Shown here piece by piece: positions 1 to 8,922 of a stretch of DNA of 64,000 nucleotides; position 1 is the first letter of the stretch; every line of letters begins with the position of its first letter. A program made the position numbers and the translations under genes. Origin of the DNA: Streptomyces endocoffeicus (GTDB lineage: Bacteria; Actinomycetota; Actinomycetes; Streptomycetales; Streptomycetaceae); contig NZ_JAERRG010000002.1 in NCBI RefSeq assembly GCF_016741935.1, forward strand, positions 496,001 through 560,000, given 5' to 3'. A model generated the notes under the pieces. The model did no database searches and had not been told where the DNA came from. It saw only the letters and a program-made list of their open reading frames with translations.

Positions 1-896
1 CCCGCCGGCCGCTCGGCGCCGACGATGTCGTCCTGGACTACATACGCCGTCAGATCGACGCCCTGGTGCGGCTCGACCCGGCCGTGCGCCGGGACGTGCC
101 GGACGCGGTGCACCGGATGCGGGTCGCCACCCGCCGGCTGCGCAGCGCGTTCCGCTCCTACCGCAAGGTCCTGGACCGTGCGGTGACCGATCCGATCGGC
201 GACGAGCTGAAGTGGCTGGCCGGTGAGCTCGGCGTGGAACGCGATCGCGAGGTGCTCACCGAGCGGCTCCAAGGCCGTCTCGCAGAGCTGCCGGAGGAGC
301 TCCGGCGCGGCCCGGTGGGGGAACGGCTGCACCACTGGTCGCACGGGCGGCGCGACGGCGCCCGCGCCACCGTCCTGGGCGCGCTGGACAGCGAGCGCCA
401 CCTGACGCTCCTGGACACCCTCGACGCCCTGGTGGCCGATCCGCCGCTGCGCCGCGACGCCGCGAAGCCGGCCGCGCCGGTGGTCGCCAAGACCGTGCTG
501 CGCGACTACGAGCGGCTCGCCGGCCGTATGGCCACCGCGCTGGAGACGCCCTCAGGGCCGGACCGCGACATCGCCATCCACCAGGCCCGTAAGGCCGCCA
601 AGCGGGTCCGCTACGCCGCCGAGACGGCCCGGCCCGCGCTCGGCAAGTCCGCCAAGCGGTTCGCCCGCCGGATGCAGGCCGTGCAGGACGTGCTCGGCGA
701 CCACCAGGACAGCGTCGTGGCCCGCGAGGCGCTGCGGCAGCTGGCCACCCAGGCCCATGTGGCGGGGGAGAGCGACTTCACCTTCGGGCTGCTGTACGGC
801 AGGGAGGAGGGGCGGGCCGCCGCCCGCGAGCGTGAGCTGCCGGACCTGTGGGCCGAGACCTCGCGCGAGGAGCACCGGGCGGACCTGGCGGCTTGA
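1..896 (+). CDS. CHAD domain protein, 3' part only (5' end outside window)
   Basis: The reading frame is open from base 3, so the gene begins upstream of the window; 297 codons are visible. The visible part is a CHAD domain (conserved-histidine alpha-helical domain), with the signature HRMRVATRRLRS near its start and a second basic helix pair, HQARKAAKRVRYAAE, about 160 residues on. CHAD domains bind inorganic polyphosphate and are often fused behind a CYTH triphosphatase domain; in Streptomyces the two are usually joined, so a CYTH part may lie just outside (inference). A GTG at 66 could serve as an internal start, but the coding sequence upstream of it is CHAD-like (DYIRRQIDALV), which argues for a partial gene. 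The next gene is codirectional, 94 bp downstream. Confidence 0.85.
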   Translation, partial: RRPLGADDVVLDYIRRQIDALVRLDPAVRRDVPDAVHRMRVATRRLRSAFRSYRKVLDRAVTDPIGDELKWLAGELGVERDREVLTERLQGRLAELPEELRRGPVGERLHHWSHGRRDGARATVLGALDSERHLTLLDTLDALVADPPLRRDAAKPAAPVVAKTVLRDYERLAGRMATALETPSGPDRDIAIHQARKAAKRVRYAAETARPALGKSAKRFARRMQAVQDVLGDHQDSVVAREALRQLATQAHVAGESDFTFGLLYGREEGRAAARERELPDLWAETSREEHRADLAA

Positions 897-990
897 CCGC
901 GCGGACCTGGAGGCCTGATCCGTGGCGAGGGCGCCCCGGCGGTGCAGGTACGCTTGAGGGTCACCCCTGTCAGCTTCACGAAAGTCCGCG

Positions 991-2913
991 ATGTCTGTCG
1001 AGTCGGTCTTCCCACAGCTCGAGGCCCTGCTGCCGCATGTGCAGAAGCCCATCCAGTACGTAGGCGGTGAGCTCAATTCCACCGTCAAGGACTGGGACTC
1101 CTGCGACGTCCGCTGGTCGCTGATGTACCCGGACGCCTACGAGGTCGGGCTCCCCAACCAGGGCGTCATGATCCTCTACGAGGTCCTCAACGAGCGCGAG
1201 GGCGTGCTCGCCGAGCGCACCTACAGCGTGTGGCCGGACCTCGAGGAGCTGATGCGCGAGCACAAGGTGCCGCAGTTCACCGTGGATTCGCACCGCCCGG
1301 TGTCCGCGTTCGACTTCCTCGGCGTCTCCTTCTCCACCGAGCTGGGGTACACCAACCTGCTCACCACGCTGGACCTCGCCGGTATCCCCCTGGACGCCGT
1401 GGACCGCACCGAGGACCACCCCGTGGTGGTCGCGGGTGGCCACGCCGCGTTCAACCCCGAGCCGATCGCCGACTTCATCGACTGCGCGGTGATCGGCGAC
1501 GGTGAGCAGGCCGTGCTCGACATGACTGGCATCATCCGCGCCTGGAAGGCCGAGGGCCGCCCGGGCGGCCGCGATGAGCTGCTCTTCCGCCTCGCCCGCA
1601 CCGGCAGCGTCTACGTCCCGAAGTTCTACGACGTGGAGTACCTGGCCGACGGGCGGATCTCGCGCGTGGTGCCGAACCGTTCGGGCGTGCCCTGGCGGGT
1701 GTCCAAGCACACCGTCATGGACCTCGACGAGTGGCCCTACCCCAAGCAGCCGCTGGTGCCGCTGGCCGAGACCGTCCATGAGCGGATGTCGGTGGAGATC
1801 TTCCGCGGCTGCACCCGGGGCTGCCGCTTCTGCCAGGCGGGCATGATCACCCGCCCGGTGCGCGAGCGGTCGATCACCGGGATCGGCGAGATGGTCGAGA
1901 AGGGGCTGAAGTCCACCGGTTTCGAGGAGGTCGGCCTGCTGTCGCTGTCCTCCGCCGACCACACCGAGATCGGCGACATCGCCAAGGGCCTCGCCGACCG
2001 GTACGAGGAGGACAAGATCGGCCTGTCCCTCCCGTCGACCCGGGTGGACGCCTTCAACATCGACCTCGCCAACGAGCTGACCCGCAACGGGCGCCGCTCG
2101 GGCCTCACCTTCGCCCCCGAGGGCGGCAGTGAGCGCATCCGTAAGGTCATCAACAAGATGGTCTCGGAAGAGGACCTCATCCGTACGGTGTCCACCGCGT
2201 ACGGCAACGGCTGGCGGCAGGTGAAGCTGTACTTCATGTGCGGTCTGCCCACCGAGACCGACGACGACGTGCTGCAGATCGCCGACATGGCCACCAAGGT
2301 CATCGCCAAGGGCCGCGAGGTGTCCGGCAAGAACGACATCCGCTGCACGGTCTCCATCGGCGGCTTCGTCCCCAAGCCGCACACCCCCTTCCAGTGGGCC
2401 CCGCAGCTGAGTGCCGAGGAGACCGACGCCCGGCTGGAGAAGCTGCGCGAGAAGATCCGGGGCGACAAGAAGTACGGCCGCTCGATCGGCTTCCGCTACC
2501 ACGACGGCAAGCCCGGCATCGTCGAGGGACTGCTCTCGCGCGGCGACCGCCGGGTGGGCGCGGTCATCCGCGCCGTCTACGAGGACGGCGGCCGCTTCGA
2601 CGGCTGGCGCGAGCACTTCAGCTACGACCGGTGGATGGAGTGCGCCGAGCGGACCCTGCCCGACTTCGGCCTCGACGTCGACTGGTACACCACGCGCGAG
2701 CGCACCTACGAGGAGGTCCTGCCCTGGGACCACCTCGACTCGGGCCTCGACAAGGACTGGCTGTGGGAGGACTGGCAGGACTCCCTCGACGAGACCGAGG
2801 TGGACGACTGCCGCTGGACCCCCTGCTTCGACTGCGGCGTGTGCCCGCAGATGCAGACCGAGATCCAGATCGGCCCCACCGGGCGGAAGCTGCTGCCGCT
2901 GTCGGTGAAGTAG
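991..2913 (+). CDS. TIGR03960-type radical SAM protein with B12-binding-like N-terminus
   Basis: A 640-residue radical S-adenosylmethionine enzyme of the uncharacterised TIGR03960 family. The [4Fe-4S]/SAM motif is CTRGCRFC (Cys274, Cys278, Cys281). The N-terminal about 200 residues resemble the cobalamin-binding-like domain of YgiQ-type radical SAM proteins. A Cys-rich C-terminus (CRWTPCFDCGVC) could hold another metal site. ATG at 991 begins the family-typical MSVESVFPQLEALLPHV. The substrate is unknown. In some bacteria this protein is fused to a DUF2344 (TIGR03936) domain; here that partner is the separate next gene, which supports a joint function. Followed by rne, so a role in RNA modification is conceivable but not shown. 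Confidence 0.9.
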   Translation: MSVESVFPQLEALLPHVQKPIQYVGGELNSTVKDWDSCDVRWSLMYPDAYEVGLPNQGVMILYEVLNEREGVLAERTYSVWPDLEELMREHKVPQFTVDSHRPVSAFDFLGVSFSTELGYTNLLTTLDLAGIPLDAVDRTEDHPVVVAGGHAAFNPEPIADFIDCAVIGDGEQAVLDMTGIIRAWKAEGRPGGRDELLFRLARTGSVYVPKFYDVEYLADGRISRVVPNRSGVPWRVSKHTVMDLDEWPYPKQPLVPLAETVHERMSVEIFRGCTRGCRFCQAGMITRPVRERSITGIGEMVEKGLKSTGFEEVGLLSLSSADHTEIGDIAKGLADRYEEDKIGLSLPSTRVDAFNIDLANELTRNGRRSGLTFAPEGGSERIRKVINKMVSEEDLIRTVSTAYGNGWRQVKLYFMCGLPTETDDDVLQIADMATKVIAKGREVSGKNDIRCTVSIGGFVPKPHTPFQWAPQLSAEETDARLEKLREKIRGDKKYGRSIGFRYHDGKPGIVEGLLSRGDRRVGAVIRAVYEDGGRFDGWREHFSYDRWMECAERTLPDFGLDVDWYTTRERTYEEVLPWDHLDSGLDKDWLWEDWQDSLDETEVDDCRWTPCFDCGVCPQMQTEIQIGPTGRKLLPLSVK

Positions 2914-2921
2914 CCGACCGG

Positions 2922-2997
2922 CGGTGACGTGGCGGTCGGCCGGTGACGTGGCCGTCCGGCGGTGACGTGGCCGTGCGGCGGTGACGTAGCCGTCCGA
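2922..2997. repeat. 19-bp tandem repeat, 4 copies
   Basis: The core CGGTGACGT recurs at 2922, 2941, 2960 and 2979 with an exact 19-bp period, starting 9 bp after the stop codon of the radical SAM gene. No function is evident; it looks like a slippage-derived array. Confidence 0.85.
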
Positions 2998-3035
2998 CGG
3001 CCCTCCGTCACCGGGCCGCCCGCGGCGCCCACAAA

Positions 3036-3041
3036 GTAGGC
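3036..3041 (+). promoter_or_regulatory. possible -10 box (TAGGCT) for the DUF2344 gene
   Basis: TAGGCT fits the actinobacterial TANNNT -10 pattern and would start transcription near 3048, leaving an mRNA leader of about 57 nt that carries the AAGGAGA ribosome site at 3092-3098. No clear -35 is seen. Confidence 0.35.
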
Positions 3042-3105
3042 TGGAAGACATCGGGGCCCCGTGGCCCCGGTGTCCGACGGCAAGGAAGTACAAGGAGACA
3101 GTCCC

Positions 3106-3924
3106 CTGGGCAAGCGACAGCCCGAAGGCCCGCCGCCCGCACCCGCGGTGCAGCGCATCCGTTTGCGTTACACCAAGCGCGGCCGCCTCCGGTTCACCAG
3201 CCACCGCGACTTCCAGCGCGCCTTCGAGCGGGCGCTGCGCCGCGCCGAGGTGCCGATGGCGTACTCGGCGGGCTTCACCCCGCATCCGAAGGTGTCCTAT
3301 GCCAATGCCGCACCCACCGGCACCGGCAGCGAGGCGGAGTACCTGGAGATCCAGCTGACCGAGGCCCGCGACCCCGAGAAGCTGCGGGCGGTCCTCGACG
3401 AGTCGCTGCCCGAGGGGCTCGATGTGACCGAGTCCGTGGAGGCCCACACCTCGGGGCTCGCCGACCGGCTGCAGGCGTCCGTATGGGAGATCCGGCTCGA
3501 CCAGGTCGCCCCGGCGGACGCCGAGCGGGCCGTCGCGGCCTTCCTGGAGGCCGACACGGTCGAGGTGGAACGCCGGACGAAAAACGGGTTGCGAACCTTC
3601 GACGCCCGTGCCGCGGTGGCCCGCCTGGAGACGCTTCCGGCTCGGGCCGATAGGCCCGGCGACGGTGGCTGTGCGATACTGCGGCTGGTGGTACGGCATC
3701 TGACACCTGCCGTGCGACCCGACGACGTCCTGTCCGGTCTCCGCGCTACGGCCGACCTGGCGCCGCCGGTCCCCGCAGCGGTGACCAGGCTGGCGCAGGG
3801 GCTGCTCGATGAGGAGTCCGGCACGGTGACCGACCCGCTCGCGCCCGATCGCGAGGCAGCTCAGGCCGCTCCAACCACGGCCGCCAAGCTGACCGCCGCG
3901 ATGGCGCCGGAAGGTCCCGCGTAG
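3106..3924 (+). CDS. TIGR03936 / DUF2344 radical SAM-associated protein
   Basis: A DUF2344 protein, partner of the preceding radical SAM enzyme. The conserved start of the domain is RIRLRYTKRGRLRFTSHRDF, followed by GFTPHPKVSYANA. The function is uncharacterised. Start choice: the reading frame is open from a GTG at 3061, but the only good ribosome-binding site, AAGGAGA at 3092-3098, lies 7 nt before an in-frame CTG at 3106 (reading LGKRQPEG), so CTG initiation is preferred (272 aa). GTG at 3061 or 3070 would place the start before the ribosome site. The C-terminal 80 residues are Ala-rich and poorly conserved in appearance. Probably cotranscribed into the rne region. Confidence 0.8.
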   Translation: MGKRQPEGPPPAPAVQRIRLRYTKRGRLRFTSHRDFQRAFERALRRAEVPMAYSAGFTPHPKVSYANAAPTGTGSEAEYLEIQLTEARDPEKLRAVLDESLPEGLDVTESVEAHTSGLADRLQASVWEIRLDQVAPADAERAVAAFLEADTVEVERRTKNGLRTFDARAAVARLETLPARADRPGDGGCAILRLVVRHLTPAVRPDDVLSGLRATADLAPPVPAAVTRLAQGLLDEESGTVTDPLAPDREAAQAAPTTAAKLTAAMAPEGPA

Positions 3925-4146
3925 GGCCGCCGTCGACGCGCCGCCGATGCACTTGGGAGCCACCCGGGTCCGGCTGGCGCACTGACCAGAAGACTTTCGC
4001 CGGTCCCGACAGAACCGGTCCCGGCGAGCGAGACGACAGCTCCCGTGCGGCGCCCGCGCCCCGGACGGCGGCACCCGCGCACCGTGCGCGGGTGGCCGGC
4101 CGGAACCAGGCGCGGCGCCCGGGAGCGTGACGGGAGAAACGCCCGC

Positions 4147-7100
4147 ATGCTCGAACCTATTGAGCCGACCCAACCTGTCCAGTCCCTGGGGTCATCCGCG
4201 CCGCGTGCCGCGGTGCCCGGGGAATCCATCGAGAACACGCCCAGCGACACGCTGCCGCCGCGCCGCCGCCGCGCGGCCTCCCGCCCGGCCGGTCCGCCGC
4301 CCGGCGCGGTGAGCGAGGCCGAGGTCACCACGCCCTCGGTACCGGCCATAGCCGCTGAGCAGACCGGTGCCGTCGTCGCCGAGGCCGCTTCCGAGCCCGT
4401 CGCCGCCGGTGCCGCCATGGCCACCGCGAGTGGATCCGTATCCGGGTCCGAATCCGGGTCCGACACCGAATCCGCCGCTCCGCCCGCTCGTACGCGGCGC
4501 CGGGTCGCCCGCAAGGCGACCGCCCCGGCGGGTTCGCCGGAGGCCGCGGAGACCGTGGTCCCGGCCGACGCCGGGCGTGGCGGCGAGGAGACCGAAGCCG
4601 CCGCCGAGCCGGTCGCGGAGCCCGTGGTGGAGGCCGCCGCCGAGGCCGCTCCGCCCGCCCGTACGCGTCGCCGCGCCACCCGTAAGGTGACCGCTCCGGC
4701 CGGTGCCCCCGCGGAGTCGGAGGTCGTGTCGCCGAACGAGCCGGAGGCGGCGGAGGAGCCCGAAGAGACCGAGGAGCCCGAGGCGGTTGCGGAGGCCGCG
4801 GAGGCCGAGACCGTGTCTTCCGCCCCCGCCCGTACGCGCCGTCGTGCGACCCGTAAGGTCACCGCTCCCGAGGGCGCGCCGCAGGCGGAGGCCGCCGACG
4901 CGGACGCGTCGTCTGCGGCGGCCGCTGGTGGCAGTGGTGACGAGGCCACGGCCCCAGCCGCAGTCGCAGCCGATGCCCCGGCCGACGAGGCCCCGCGTGC
5001 CCGTACGCGCCGTCGTGCGGCCCGTAAGGTGACCGCCTCCGAGGGCGCGCCGCAGTCGGAGGCAGCGGAGGTCGTACCGCCGGAGGAGCCGGAGGGCACC
5101 GAGGAGTCCGCGGCGGCCGCGGAGGCCGAGACCGTGCCTTCCGCCCCCGCCCGTACCCGTCGCCGTGCGACCCGTAAGGCCACCGCCCCCGCCGGAACGC
5201 CCGCGGAGGCCGAGGCCGAGGCCGCCGAGGAGCCCGCCGCCGAGCAGCGCGGTGAGAGTGCCGAGGAGACCGCCGGTACGCGGGCCGAGGACGAGGCCCC
5301 GCGCGCCCGCACCCGCCGCCGTGCCACCCGGAGCACCGCATCCGCCGCCGAGGAGCCGAGCGGCGCTCAGGAGCCGCAGGCCGCCGAGGGCGAGGCCCCG
5401 GCCGCCGAGGCCGCGTCCGAGCCGGAGCCCGCGCCCCGTTCGCGGCGCCGGGCGGCCCGCCCGCCGACGGCCGTGTTCCAGGCGCCCGTCTTCACCGAGC
5501 CGGTCTTCCAGACGCCGGAGAGCGCCGCCGCCGAGGCCGCCGCCGCGCTGGAGGAGCCCGAGGAGGAGGACGAGGAGCAGCCGACGGCCGAGGCCGTCGA
5601 GTCCGAGGCGCCTGCCGGCCGCCGTCGGCGTCGCCGCCGTGGCGCCGCGCCCGCCGAGGAGCAGCCGGAGGCCGAGGAGCCCGAGGCCGTCGAGGAGAGC
5701 GAGACAGAGGCCGAGGCCGGTCAGCCCGAGGGCGAGTCCGGCGAGGACGAGTCGGGCGACCGTCCGGCCCGTCGCCGCCGCCGTGGCGGACGGCGTCGCC
5801 GCCGTGGCGAGCTCGCCGAGGGCGAGGGCGCCGAGGGGCGTTCCGAGACCGGTGAGCGGTACGAGGACGAGTCGGCCGCCGAGGGCGAGGACGCCGAGGA
5901 GCAGGGCGAGGGCCGGGACGAGTCGGGCTCCGAGTCCGGTGAGTCCGGTGGCTCCAGCAGCAGCCGTCGTCGCCGCCGTCGCCGCCGTCGCAGCGGCGAC
6001 GGTGCCGAGGCCGAGGCGGCCGGTGACGATCCGGAGCGCACGGTCGTCAAGGTCCGCGAGCCCCGCGAGCGGCGCGGCAAGGAAGCCGAGTCCGGTGCCG
6101 ACGAGGTGCAGTCGATCAAGGGGTCGACGCGTCTGGAGGCCAAGAAGCAGCGCCGTCGCGAGGGCCGTGAGCAGGGCCGTCGCCGTGTGCCGATCATCAC
6201 CGAGGCCGAGTTCCTGGCCCGCCGCGAGGCGGTCGAGCGGGTCATGGTCGTCCGGCAGAACGGCGATCGAACCCAGATCGGGGTGCTGGAGGACAACGTC
6301 CTCGTCGAGCACTTCGTCAACAAGGAGCAGGCCACCAGCTACGTCGGCAACGTCTACCTGGGCAAGGTCCAGAACGTGCTGCCGTCCATGGAGGCCGCCT
6401 TCGTCGACATCGGCAAGGGCCGCAACGCCGTGCTGTACGCGGGCGAGGTGAACTTCGAGGCGCTGGGGCTCTCCAACGGGCCGCGCCGCATCGAGACCGC
6501 CCTGAAGTCCGGCCAGTCCGTGCTGGTGCAGGTCACCAAGGACCCGATCGGCCACAAGGGCGCCCGGCTGACCAGCCAGGTCTCCCTGCCCGGCCGCTAC
6601 CTGGTGTACGTGCCCGAGGGCTCCATGACGGGCATCAGCCGCAAGCTGCCCGACACCGAGCGGGCCCGGCTGAAGCAGATTCTCAAGAAGATCGTCCCCG
6701 AGGACGCGGGCGTGATCGTCCGCACCGCCGCCGAGGGTGCGAGCGAGGAGGAGCTGTCCCGCGATGTCGCCCGGCTGCAGGCGCAGTGGGAGGAGATCAA
6801 GAAGAAGGCGAAGAGCGGTAGCGCCCCGTCGCTGCTCTACGGCGAGCCCGACATGACCGTCCGGGTCGTCCGCGACATCTTCAACGAGGACTTCTCCAAG
6901 GTCATCGTCAGCGGTGACGACGCCTGGGAGACCATCCACGGCTATGTCTCGCACGTGGCGCCCGACCTCGCCGACCGGCTCCAGAAGTGGACCTCGGACG
7001 TCGACGTCTTCGCCACCTACCGGATCGACGAGCAGCTGATGAAGGCGCTGGACCGCAAGGTCTGGCTGCCCAGCGGCGGCTCGCTGGTGATCGACCGGAC

Positions 7101-8346
7101 CGAGGCGATGGTCGTCATCGACGTCAACACCGGCAAGTTCACCGGCCAGGGCGGCAACCTCGAGGAGACGGTCACCAGGAACAACCTGGAGGCGGCCGAG
7201 GAGATCGTGCGCCAGCTGCGGCTGCGCGACCTCGGCGGCATCATCGTGATCGACTTCATCGACATGGTGCTGGAGTCCAACCGCGATCTGGTGCTGCGCA
7301 GGCTGCTGGAGTGCCTGGGCCGGGACCGTACGAAGCACCAGGTGGCGGAGGTCACCTCGCTCGGCCTGGTCCAGATGACCCGTAAGCGGGTCGGCCAGGG
7401 GCTGCTGGAGTCCTTCTCCGAGTCCTGTGTGCACTGCAACGGCCGTGGCGTGATCGTCCACATGGACCAGGCGTCGGCCGCCGGTGGCGGTGGCGGCAAG
7501 CGCAAGAAGAAGAAGTCCGCGGCCGGTGGCGCTCAGCAGCAGGAGCGGGCCGCCGCTGCGGCCGAAGCCGAGGCCGAAGCCGAGGCGGAGTCCGAGGACG
7601 TCACCGAGGCGGCGGCCGAGATCGCGGCGGAGGCCACCCAGCCCAAGCCGCTGCCCGAGCCGGTCTTCGCGGCCGACGAGGAGCTGTACAGCAGCGCCGC
7701 GGAGGCCGAGGCCGCCGCGACCCGTGGGCGTACGCGCCGCCGTGCCACCCGTAAGGTGTCCGCCCCGGCGGGTGCCCCGAAGGCCGCCAAGGAGCCCGAG
7801 GGCGTGGTGGTCGTGGTGGCCGACGAGCCGAGGGAGGCGGTCCGGGCGGAGCCCGAGGCGGCCACCGAGGCCCACGCCGCCGCTCCCGCCGAGGAGCCGG
7901 CCCCGCTCGAGGGCGTTCCCGCGCCGCGTACCCGCCGCCGTGCGACCCGTAAGGTGAGCGCCCCCGCGGGCTCGCCGACGGGCTCCGAGGAGGCGGCCGT
8001 GGTGGTCGTGAGCGGGTCTTCCGCGGAGTCGGAGCCGGAGTCCGGGTCGAAGCCCGAGCCGGAGGCGGCGCCCGAGAGCGCGTCCGCCGAGAGCGCGTCC
8101 GCCGAGGGCGAGGCCGAGGCCGAGGCCGCGGCACCGGCGAAGAAGACCGCCCGTAAGGCCGTCAAGAAGGCTCCCGCCAAGAAGGCGACGGCCAAGAAGA
8201 CCGCCGAGAAGAAGACGGCGGCGAAGAAGACGGCCGCCAAGAAGACCACAGCCAAGAAGACGACCGCCAAGAAGACGGCGACAAAGAAGACCGCGGCCGC
8301 GGAGCAGCAGACTCCGCAGTCGGTCACGGCCGCCGCCGACGACTGA
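4147..8346 (+). CDS. rne: Ribonuclease E/G (RNase ES type), 1399 aa
   Basis: Endoribonuclease that initiates mRNA decay and processes rRNA and tRNA. The catalytic core lies in the middle (about 680-1100): an S1 RNA-binding domain (about 712-808), metal-binding Asp992 (VVIDVNTGKF) and Asp1036 (IIVIDFIDM), and the Zn-link CVHC at 1094-1097. This central placement is the known Streptomyces arrangement, with scaffold regions on both sides. The N-terminal 600 residues are acidic and Ala-rich with about seven copies of an RTRRRATRK-x-TAPAG motif. Two more copies follow the core, and the tail (about 1331-1385) is a histone-H1-like Lys/Ala repeat. ATG 4147, after GGGAGA at 4131, is preferred over an upstream GTG at 4045 whose extension is Arg-rich and unlike a protein terminus. 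Confidence 0.95.
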   Translation: MLEPIEPTQPVQSLGSSAPRAAVPGESIENTPSDTLPPRRRRAASRPAGPPPGAVSEAEVTTPSVPAIAAEQTGAVVAEAASEPVAAGAAMATASGSVSGSESGSDTESAAPPARTRRRVARKATAPAGSPEAAETVVPADAGRGGEETEAAAEPVAEPVVEAAAEAAPPARTRRRATRKVTAPAGAPAESEVVSPNEPEAAEEPEETEEPEAVAEAAEAETVSSAPARTRRRATRKVTAPEGAPQAEAADADASSAAAAGGSGDEATAPAAVAADAPADEAPRARTRRRAARKVTASEGAPQSEAAEVVPPEEPEGTEESAAAAEAETVPSAPARTRRRATRKATAPAGTPAEAEAEAAEEPAAEQRGESAEETAGTRAEDEAPRARTRRRATRSTASAAEEPSGAQEPQAAEGEAPAAEAASEPEPAPRSRRRAARPPTAVFQAPVFTEPVFQTPESAAAEAAAALEEPEEEDEEQPTAEAVESEAPAGRRRRRRRGAAPAEEQPEAEEPEAVEESETEAEAGQPEGESGEDESGDRPARRRRRGGRRRRRGELAEGEGAEGRSETGERYEDESAAEGEDAEEQGEGRDESGSESGESGGSSSSRRRRRRRRRSGDGAEAEAAGDDPERTVVKVREPRERRGKEAESGADEVQSIKGSTRLEAKKQRRREGREQGRRRVPIITEAEFLARREAVERVMVVRQNGDRTQIGVLEDNVLVEHFVNKEQATSYVGNVYLGKVQNVLPSMEAAFVDIGKGRNAVLYAGEVNFEALGLSNGPRRIETALKSGQSVLVQVTKDPIGHKGARLTSQVSLPGRYLVYVPEGSMTGISRKLPDTERARLKQILKKIVPEDAGVIVRTAAEGASEEELSRDVARLQAQWEEIKKKAKSGSAPSLLYGEPDMTVRVVRDIFNEDFSKVIVSGDDAWETIHGYVSHVAPDLADRLQKWTSDVDVFATYRIDEQLMKALDRKVWLPSGGSLVIDRTEAMVVIDVNTGKFTGQGGNLEETVTRNNLEAAEEIVRQLRLRDLGGIIVIDFIDMVLESNRDLVLRRLLECLGRDRTKHQVAEVTSLGLVQMTRKRVGQGLLESFSESCVHCNGRGVIVHMDQASAAGGGGGKRKKKKSAAGGAQQQERAAAAAEAEAEAEAESEDVTEAAAEIAAEATQPKPLPEPVFAADEELYSSAAEAEAAATRGRTRRRATRKVSAPAGAPKAAKEPEGVVVVVADEPREAVRAEPEAATEAHAAAPAEEPAPLEGVPAPRTRRRATRKVSAPAGSPTGSEEAAVVVVSGSSAESEPESGSKPEPEAAPESASAESASAEGEAEAEAAAPAKKTARKAVKKAPAKKATAKKTAEKKTAAKKTAAKKTTAKKTTAKKTATKKTAAAEQQTPQSVTAAADD
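4264..5460 (+). repeat. degenerate repeats encoding RTRRRATRK motifs in RNase E N-arm
   Basis: Basic motifs of the form R-T-R-R-R-A-T/A-R-K-x-T-A-P/S-x-G recur about every 50-65 codons, separated by acidic Glu/Ala/Pro linkers. Two further copies occur near 7730 and 7927, on the far side of the catalytic domain. The alternating basic and acidic blocks suggest a disordered RNA- or partner-binding scaffold (inference). Confidence 0.8.
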
Positions 8347-8368
8347 CCCGGCCGCCCGGCCGACCGGG

Positions 8369-8398
8369 AGGGCACACTGTCACGTGACAGTGTGCCCT
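8369..8398 (+). terminator. terminator hairpin after rne
   Basis: A perfect 30-nt palindrome (arms of 15, AGGGCACACTGTCAC and its complement) 23 bp downstream of the rne stop. It has no U tract, as is usual in Streptomyces. Confidence 0.8.
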
Positions 8399-8587
8399 TC
8401 GGGCTCTGGTAGCCTTGACCCTCGGCGTCTGTACGCCAAACCCCTGAGCACATCCCTTCCGCTTCGCCGGAAGAGGCCGTTCGGCCGATGGTGAATCGCA
8501 TGATCACTCGGTTGTCACGACCCCCGTGGGCCGTGTTGGGCGGCTGGCATCAGAGGTCCCGTTTTCTAGCGAGAGAGTGAGAACCGC
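8399..8587 (+). promoter_or_regulatory. promoter region and long leader of rplU-rpmA
   Basis: The 189 bp between the rne terminator and rplU must contain the L21/L27 promoter. TAGCCT (8410-8415) and an overlapping TTGACC (8415-8420) are both promoter-like and cannot be separated by eye. The remaining roughly 150 nt would be an unusually long leader for a ribosomal protein gene and could host autoregulation (inference). GAGAGAGTGAG just before the GTG is the ribosome site. Confidence 0.4.
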
Positions 8588-8908
8588 GTGTACGCAATCG
8601 TGCGCACCGGCGGCCGCCAGCAAAAGGTGGCCGTGGGCGATGTCATCGAGGTCGACCGTCTGGCCGGCAACAAGGTCGGCGACACCGTCGAGCTTTCCAC
8701 TCTGCTCGTTGTCGACGGCGATGCCGTCACCAGCGACCCGTGGGTCCTGGCCGGTGTGAAGGTTCGCGCCGAGGTCGTCGACCACCACAAGGGTGACAAG
8801 ATCGACATCCTGAAGTACAAGAACAAGACCGGCTACCGGAAGCGGATCGGCCACCGTCAGCTGCACACCGCGCTGAAGATCACCGGCATCGACTCGGCTG
8901 CGAAGTAA
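8588..8908 (+). CDS. rplU: 50S ribosomal protein L21
   Basis: A 106-residue large-subunit ribosomal protein that binds 23S rRNA. The start [18 protein letters not shown] and the end [17 protein letters not shown] are family-typical, and the length is normal (about 103-106). GTG start with purine-rich GAGAGAGTGAG upstream. It is 14 bp upstream of rpmA, the usual L21-L27 pair, and the pair is followed by obg, an ancient conserved order. Confidence 0.98.
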   Translation: MYAIVRTGGRQQKVAVGDVIEVDRLAGNKVGDTVELSTLLVVDGDAVTSDPWVLAGVKVRAEVVDHHKGDKIDILKYKNKTGYRKRIGHRQLHTALKITGIDSAAK

Positions 8909-8922
8909 GGGACTGAGAAGAG

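Noticed and set aside
976..4173. Long antisense open frame (1065 codons) on the minus strand
   Set aside because: It lies opposite three convincing genes and has shadow-type composition (Gly/Val/His/Leu-rich with no domain). Such frames arise from GC-biased third positions.
4192..7875. Antisense open frame of 1227 codons opposite rne
   Set aside because: It is the complement of the repetitive Glu/Ala/Arg arms; leucine/glycine repeats only, no start signal.
8137..8346. Separate histone-H1-like gene (Lys/Ala repeats)
   Set aside because: It is in frame with and continuous from the RNase E catalytic core, with no start or ribosome site of its own.
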